Positions 5,562 to 8,052 of a stretch of 8,052 bases of DNA are shown in pieces (the stretch's first letter is position 1; the number at the start of each line of letters is the position of its first letter). The DNA is from Candidatus Omnitrophota bacterium (GTDB lineage Bacteria > Omnitrophota > Gorgyraeia > 2-01-FULL-45-10): positions 1-8,052 of the forward strand of contig JAPLMG010000236.1 in assembly GCA_026387165.1 (NCBI GenBank). The letters are read 5' to 3'. The notes under the pieces were generated by a model. It was given only the letters and a program-made list of their open reading frames with translations, had not been told where the DNA came from and did not search any database. Both the position numbers and the translations under genes were made by a program.

Positions 5562-5601
5562 AAAGGCATTTTCGTTTAGCGATGGGAGTGCCTTTTTCTT
5601 T
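5562..5601 (+). terminator. Rho-independent terminator after tRNA-Tyr
   Basis: AAAGGCA (5562-5568) pairs with TGCCTTT (5589-5595), followed by TTCTTTC. It starts eight bases after the tRNA CCA. The loop is long (20 bases) but can pair internally (CG near 5573 with CG near 5580). It would end the tRNA-Tyr transcript, so no further tRNA of a cluster is cotranscribed. Confidence 0.7.
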
Positions 5602-5729
5602 CAAAAAATCTGCTTTTACCGACGGGTAATATCCTCAGTAGCCAATCAGGCAGTATCAGTCCTTGTCAGTCCTTACTTACTCATAACATCTTACTTTGGT
5701 TGTAAAAATGTTTGTAAAAAAGTGGCTCT
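5602..5729. other. Intergenic stretch between tRNA-Tyr terminator and the HTH gene
   Basis: No gene is seen. There are two tandem short repeats: TCAGTCCTT at 5656-5664 and 5666-5674 (period 10), and TTGTAAAAA at 5700-5708 and 5712-5720 (period 12). They are close to the tRNA 3' end, where site-specific recombinases of integrating elements bind. That role is only a possibility, since no copy of the tRNA end was found downstream. Confidence 0.3.
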
Positions 5730-6194
5730 ATGAATGGCTATCAATACCTCGAAAACGATTTCTTCGATCTCTGCAAGACCCGCAAGATAAGAGTTGTCCC
5801 AATGCTTCTTTACATCTACCTCAGGGGTTTATATTGTCGCTTTCAAAGCTCAGAATTCTTCTACAAAGATAAACAGATTCAAGGCCACTTAGGACTTATC
5901 CATAAGACACTTCAGCGAGCGAGGCTGTTCCTGCAAGAGCGCGGCTTGATTAAGTTTGTATCGGGGGTAGGTAATACTCTTACGACTTATCAGATGTTAG
6001 GCACAGTATTACTGCCTGGGGGTATGGCCAAAAAGCCCATAGGGTGTGGACACTTTAAGGGGAAGGGTGTGGTCAAAAAGACCACACCTATATATAAGAG
6101 TTATGAAAGAGTTAAGAATAGAATAGGGGAAGAAGTTTTTAAAGGAGTACCTAAAGACGAAAGAATCAACCTACAAGCAAGGGGGTTATTATGA
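5730..6194 (+). CDS. Winged-helix (HTH_36/Rep-like) DNA-binding protein of a mobile element
   Basis: A 154-residue protein. Residues about 24-90 follow the helix-turn-helix pattern of replication and primosome-type proteins: PMLLYIYLRGLYCRF, FYKDKQIQGHLGLIHKTLQR with the turn and recognition helix, ARLFLQERGLIKFV and then a strand NTLTTYQML. The same design occurs in HTH_36 proteins of plasmids, phages and integrated elements, where it serves initiation or regulation. The C-terminal part (95-154) is basic and low in structure, with MAKKP and VVKKTTP as a degenerate repeat. The start ATG 5730 has no good ribosome site. The stop overlaps the next small ORF (ATGA). An overlapping 54-codon frame from 5708 is treated as a shadow. 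Whether it is an initiator or only a regulator is not decidable here. Confidence 0.72.
   Translation: MNGYQYLENDFFDLCKTRKIRVVPMLLYIYLRGLYCRFQSSEFFYKDKQIQGHLGLIHKTLQRARLFLQERGLIKFVSGVGNTLTTYQMLGTVLLPGGMAKKPIGCGHFKGKGVVKKTTPIYKSYERVKNRIGEEVFKGVPKDERINLQARGLL
6021..6088. repeat. Iteron-like repeats with a perfect hairpin inside the HTH gene
   Basis: GGTRTGG begins at 6021, 6043 and 6066, a spacing of 22 and 23 bases, close to two helical turns. The third copy forms a perfect hairpin: GGTGTGGTC (6066-6074), loop AAAAA, GACCACACC (6080-6088). The first copy forms a weaker one with the same A5 core (TATGG at 6023-6027 with CCATA at 6037-6041). Small replicons often carry initiator binding sites within or beside the rep gene. 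The repeats also encode the degenerate peptide repeat, so protein-level selection is an alternative explanation. Confidence 0.4.
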
Positions 6195-6342
6195 AACGAA
6201 GACGAACTGTAGGCTATGCCCTACATATACGGCTGGATTTTTGATGCAAAAAGGCCTAACGGATGAGCGTATAGTCGAGGGTGTCAAGGCCTCATACGGG
6301 CTTAAAGAAACACCAGTAACAAGGTGGATAAAATGCCTTTAA
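6191..6342 (+). pseudogene. Small cysteine-containing protein gene, apparently frameshifted near its start
   Basis: The ATG at 6191 overlaps the HTH stop (ATGA), the expected start of a coupled gene, but its frame ends at 6244 after 17 codons. The frame that reads on is open from 6127 to the TAA at 6340-6342 and looks strongly protein-like from about 6205: NCRLCPTYTAGFLMQKGL, then TDERIVEGVKASYGLKET, then PVTRWIKCL. One extra A in the AAA run just after the ATG would join both into a 50-residue protein beginning MKTKTNCRLCP. The CxxC pair suggests a small metal-binding protein. Alternatives are a sequencing error in the homopolymer, or real translation from ATG 6244 giving a 32-residue product. 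The family is not recognised. Confidence 0.45.
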
Positions 6343-6527
6343 CCGGAGTAAATAAGCTTTGCGCCCAATGCATTAAGGAGTGTAAACAGTGGGCCCAAGT
6401 AAAGATTATCCGCTGCCCATTCTTTAAGAGTAAACAGTCGCAATCTAGCAAAGCCAAAGATGGGTATACCCTCTATGCGCAGCAAGATCAATTAGAAGCC
6501 CATAGAGAGGCGATTTTTGGCAATTGA
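6333..6527 (+). CDS. Small CxxC...CxxxC protein of unknown function
   Basis: A 64-residue protein from ATG 6333, which has AAGG eight bases upstream; a GTG at 6324 is in frame but lacks a ribosome site. Near the N-terminus it has KLCAQCIKECKQW and then VKIIRCPFF, so four cysteines in a CxxC-x3-C-...-CP layout that could hold zinc or an iron-sulfur centre. The remainder is polar (FKSKQSQSSKAKDGYTLY, then QLEAHREAIF). It overlaps the end of the broken upstream ORF and its stop overlaps the next gene, so the four small genes from 5730 look like one operon. I recognise no named family. Context suggests a conserved small cargo or accessory protein of a mobile element. Confidence 0.6.
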   Translation: MPLTGVNKLCAQCIKECKQWAQVKIIRCPFFKSKQSQSSKAKDGYTLYAQQDQLEAHREAIFGN

Positions 6528-6711
6528 TAGACTCATATGTCTGGTATGGAATACGCCGGATATTACCGGCTATGTCAAGGCAAAAAAGAGCAGAAGAGCA
6601 TCAGTCTTTTACTATGAAGAAGAAGGCCGGTTGAACCTCTTAAACATGAAGAAATTGCCGGAATTAATGCACAATTTAATGCACACGAAATTTCAAATAA
6701 CGCACAATTGA
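6517..6711 (+). CDS. Small hypothetical protein of the same operon
   Basis: A 64-residue ORF starting with TTG at 6517, with GAGAGG about six bases upstream. It overlaps the stop of the preceding gene by eleven bases. The first half is protein-like: DRLICLVWNTPDITGYVKAK, then KSRRASVFYYEEEGRLNLLN. The tail, LMHNLMHTKF, is encoded by tandem TTAATGCACA repeats and may be shaped by DNA-level function rather than by protein function. There are no membrane segments and one cysteine. The unusual start codon and repeat-derived end lower confidence, while overlap with the previous gene raises it. No family is recognised. Confidence 0.5.
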   Translation: MAIDRLICLVWNTPDITGYVKAKKSRRASVFYYEEEGRLNLLNMKKLPELMHNLMHTKFQITHN

Positions 6712-6744
6712 AAGTGCATTATCTTCTTTTAAATGTGTGCATTA
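6664..6744. repeat. Cluster of TAATGCAC half-sites in both orientations
   Basis: TAATGCAC occurs at 6665-6672 and 6677-6684, with a one-mismatch copy TAACGCAC at 6698-6705. The reverse form GTGCATTA occurs at 6714-6721 and 6737-6744. The outer elements form the inverted repeat AATGCACAC (6678-6686) with GTGTGCATT (6735-6743), and TTTCAA/TTGAAA (6691-6696, 6708-6713) is nested inside. The left copies lie in the end of the preceding ORF. It could be an operator, an element origin, or the stem of a terminator (ATTATTTT follows). Confidence 0.5.
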
Positions 6745-6800
6745 TTTTAGAGCAGTTTTTATTAAATATCTCCTTTACCCCCAAGCACTTAAGTTTGTTT

Positions 6801-6858
6801 GCGTGCGGTAAGCTTTCGGGTAATTTCGTCAACAACTCTCTCGAAGGCTACCGCACGC
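6801..6858. repeat. 17-bp imperfect inverted repeat (stem-loop)
   Basis: GCGTGCGGTA (6801-6810) pairs perfectly with TACCGCACGC (6849-6858). After a single bulged A, GCTTTCG (6812-6818) pairs with CGAAGGC (6842-6848) with one G-U pair, leaving a 23-base loop. It is GC-rich within AT-rich surroundings. No U-run follows on the plus strand, so it is not a normal terminator. It may be a folded recombination or transposition site, a structured RNA, or a dispersed palindrome. Confidence 0.55.
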
Positions 6859-6927
6859 TCGTAGAGAAGCAAAATCACCCAAACCACCTTTAAGCCATAA
6901 ATAAAGAAAATCCTATGCCAAAAGGCA

Positions 6928-7111
6928 ATGAAAAAGCTTAAAAATGACAGGCATAAAGACCACGACCAAAATAAATTGGAACAATATAAAAATAAGGGTT
7001 GTTTCTGTAGACAAGGAACACCCCAATGAACACAATCTATATGCGCGGCTTTTTGCTAAGGAACGAGAGCAGGTTATAGTGTCTATATGCGGCAAGATAT
7101 GGGCAAGGTGA
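6928..7111 (+). pseudogene. Possible frameshifted small gene
   Basis: From ATG 6928 the frame reads MKKLKNDRHKDHDQNKLEQY and ends at 7029. The frame that overlaps it from the GGG at about 6997-6999 reads VVSVDKEHPNEHNLYARLF, then AKEREQVIVSICGKIWAR, and stops at 7109-7111; it looks more protein-like but has no start codon of its own. Removing one G from the GGG run would join the two into a charged protein of about 60 residues. The opposite strand is also open over 6913-7095 with a hydrophobic product, so coding strand is not certain. No family is recognised. Confidence 0.25.
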
Positions 7112-7316
7112 TGTGCAACAATTATAATGCCATCAACGACAATTAGAATTCCCCAAAGTTGATATGTGAGATAATCTGTCTAAAACACGCTATATTGGGC
7201 GTAGGAAACGTGAAATTAGATAGACTATATATAGAGTCCTTTCGCTCCAGAAAATTATCGGACGTACTGAGAGGAAAGCACATAAAGAGACCACATTAAA
7301 GAGAAAGAATAAAATA

Positions 7317-7345
7317 TTGACGCAATAGTTGTTTATTGTTATAAT
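7317..7345 (+). promoter_or_regulatory. Sigma70-type promoter of the arsR-family gene
   Basis: TTGACG (7317-7322) and consensus TATAAT (7340-7345) are separated by 17 bp, with an extended TG at 7337-7338. Transcription would start near 7352, about 30 bases before the ATG at 7381. Confidence 0.78.
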
Positions 7346-7349
7346 ACCT

Positions 7350-7363
7350 AATATCCGAATATT
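7350..7363. promoter_or_regulatory. Possible ArsR autoregulatory operator
   Basis: AATAT (7350-7354) and ATATT (7359-7363) form an inverted repeat around CCGA, at the expected transcription start and immediately after the -10 box. ArsR-family repressors typically bind AT-rich dyads in this position. The arms are short, so chance is a real alternative. Confidence 0.4.
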
Positions 7364-7380
7364 GAGAGATAAGGAAATAT

Positions 7381-7707
7381 ATGAAAGATTTAGCCTATAA
7401 AATTAAAGCGGATTTTTTAAAAGCTCTCGCGCATCCTTTGCGTCTTCAGGTTGTCGAATTTCTAAAAAATGGCGAAAAGAATGTTAGCTCAATTATTAAA
7501 GCTTTGGCCATACCTCAATCAAGCCTCTCGCGCCATCTTACTATTCTCAGGGAAGCAGGGGTCTTAAAATCACGGCAAGAAGGCACAATCATATACTATG
7601 ATATTTACGATCATGACATATTTCATGTGCTGCGGCCAATAGCGGAAATGTTGCGTAAAAAACTTAAAAAAAGTGAAGCGGTGTTGAATAGCTTAGGTAA
7701 GGATTGA
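7381..7707 (+). CDS. ArsR/SmtB-family winged-helix transcriptional regulator
   Basis: A 108-residue dimeric repressor type. The start ATG 7381 has AAGGA five bases upstream. Family features in order: helix FLKALAHPLRLQVVEFLKNG (12-31), the helix-turn-helix VSSIIKALAIPQSSLSRHLT with recognition helix, ILREAGVLKSRQEGTIIYYD forming the wing, then a C-terminal dimer helix (FHVLRPIAEMLRKKLKK). There is no cysteine anywhere, so the ELCVCDL-type alpha3 metal site of SmtB/ArsR and thiol sensing are excluded. A DHDIFH stretch in the last helix gives a few His/Asp residues but not the canonical alpha5 zinc pattern. The ligand is therefore unknown. It has its own promoter and a possible operator, and a partial gene lies downstream on the same strand, a plausible target. 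Confidence 0.93.
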   Translation: MKDLAYKIKADFLKALAHPLRLQVVEFLKNGEKNVSSIIKALAIPQSSLSRHLTILREAGVLKSRQEGTIIYYDIYDHDIFHVLRPIAEMLRKKLKKSEAVLNSLGKD

Positions 7708-7919
7708 AGAAGGTGAGGCTGCATAGGAAGAGTATCAAAAATGTAAGGCCTTGGTGGTATAGGAAGGTTATTTTTGAACCAGATTAGTTCAGTAACCGTA
7801 ACCGGTTATATTAATGCAATTGAGGATCCCTTTCTTATTAAAGGCGAAAAATAGAATAGTTTATCTCCCGCCAGAGCCCATCAGAAATTTCCCGTAGATC
7901 ATAAAAAAGGAAAAAACAA
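7708..7919. other. Gap between the arsR gene and the partial gene, with two palindromes
   Basis: No firm gene. A basic 24-codon frame runs from GTG 7713 to 7787 but resembles nothing known. Two dyads are visible: TGAAC (7775-7779) with GTTCA (7787-7791), seven bases apart, and the perfect palindrome TAACCGGTTA (7799-7808), which is preceded by a tandem GTAACC. They could be binding sites for a regulator, possibly the ArsR protein, though they differ from the AT-rich dyad at 7350-7363. Confidence 0.35.
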
Positions 7920-8052
7920 GTGCTGCAATTTCTCGGTAAGAACATTAATTGTAAATATGATTTATTAGTAGTAAAAGTAAAAGTTGCCGATTTTATCAAA
8001 CTGCTTAAATTCGGAAAAATAGATTCGGAGAAATTAGTAGATTCGGTATTTG
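7920..8052 (+). CDS. Unrecognised gene, 5' end only (runs off the window)
   Basis: The frame is open from a TAA at 7902-7904 to the end of the window; the only good start is GTG 7920, with AAAGG nine bases upstream. The visible 44 residues begin MLQFLGKNINCKYDLLVVKV and continue KVADFIKLLKFGKIDSEKL. The stretch is lysine-rich and mixed hydrophobic, without signal peptide, clear membrane segment or catalytic motif. It follows the ArsR-family gene and two palindromes on the same strand, so it may belong to that regulator's target operon. I do not recognise a family, and too little is visible to suggest a function. Confidence 0.4.
   Translation, partial: MLQFLGKNINCKYDLLVVKVKVADFIKLLKFGKIDSEKLVDSVF

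Larger units (their letters stand above)
6712..7380. other. AT-rich stretch without a firm gene
   Basis: Besides the repeats, the stem-loop and the frameshifted ORF listed separately, this stretch holds only very short frames. One of 29 codons (GTG 7210 to 7299, VKLDRLYIESFRSRKLSDVL at its start) looks somewhat protein-like but has a poorly spaced ribosome site. The 3' part carries the promoter of the ArsR gene. No RNA gene was recognised. The mixture of broken frames and repeats suggests a decaying mobile element. Confidence 0.4.

Noticed and set aside
5214..5569. Two minus-strand open frames across the tRNA-Tyr and its intron
   Set aside because: They run through tRNA exons and the group I core, whose RNA structure explains the sequence; no start context or protein pattern.
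5491..5733. Plus-strand frame of 80 codons containing VRILPSPP
   Set aside because: This peptide is the usual translation of a tRNA T-arm and CCA end; the frame covers the tRNA exon and the terminator.
5708..5872. Plus-strand frame from ATG 5708 overlapping the HTH gene
   Set aside because: The overlapping frame from 5730 has a clear winged-helix pattern; this one does not.
6708..6893. Plus-strand frame of 61 codons after the TAATGCAC cluster
   Set aside because: Starts with TTG inside the repeat cluster without a ribosome site and runs through the 17-bp stem-loop; the minus strand is just as protein-like, so neither is called.
6913..7095. Minus-strand hydrophobic frame of 60 codons
   Set aside because: Hydrophobic antisense of a lysine/asparagine-rich stretch is expected by chance; no ribosome site, and the plus strand reads better after one base correction.
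7231..7248. TCCTTTCGCTCCA resembling a tRNA 3' end
   Set aside because: No T-loop TTCGA or acceptor partner upstream, so neither a tRNA nor a clear attachment-site copy.
1..8052. CRISPR array
   Set aside because: No regularly spaced repeat of 23 to 50 bases with unique spacers was found; the tandem repeats present are short (6 to 12 bases).

Overview
The window reads as a bacterial chromosome fragment with two halves. Positions 1 to about 4490 are a dense, forward-oriented core operon with moderate GC. From about 4490 to the end the DNA is visibly AT-richer and accessory, with small genes, repeats and decay. No marker gene fixes the taxon. Gene order, four-base gene overlaps and small proteins of unfamiliar families fit an uncultivated Gram-negative-type lineage (Omnitrophota-like is a guess of low confidence).

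Core half: the 3' end of ftsH (membrane AAA+ protease), a GC-rich palindromic element, folP (dihydropteroate synthase), cdaA and cdaR (c-di-AMP synthase and its YbbR-domain partner), pdxJ (pyridoxine 5'-phosphate synthase), acpS (holo-ACP synthase), a two-way hairpin region, nnrD (NAD(P)H-hydrate dehydratase), and tRNA-Thr(TGT). The acceptor stem of this tRNA overlaps the last codons and stop of nnrD. The genes are nearly gapless, so one transcript probably covers folate, c-di-AMP, B6 and acyl-carrier housekeeping functions, and perhaps the tRNA.

Middle: directly after tRNA-Thr there is a strong sigma70-type promoter and a type II toxin-antitoxin pair (AbrB/MazE-type antitoxin, RelE/ParE-like toxin). 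Then comes tRNA-Tyr(GTA), which is interrupted between anticodon bases 35 and 36 by a 216-nt group I intron. The intron core carries sequence blocks close to those of the cyanobacterial/plastid tRNA-Leu (IC3) intron. This intron is the most interesting item in the window. tRNA-Thr and tRNA-Tyr are neighbours in many bacterial tRNA clusters, so the toxin-antitoxin module may have split such a cluster.

Accessory half: a terminator after tRNA-Tyr, then a winged-helix replication/regulatory-like protein with iteron-like repeats inside its gene. A cysteine-containing small gene follows that looks frameshifted, then a CxxC small protein and a further small protein. These overlap in operon style and suggest a small mobile element or its remnant beside tRNA-Tyr; no integrase is in the window. 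From 6712 to 7380 there is no firm gene, but a cluster of TAATGCAC half-sites, a 17-bp imperfect stem-loop and a second frameshifted small ORF. An ArsR-family regulator with a strong promoter and a possible operator follows. The window ends inside an unrecognised gene.
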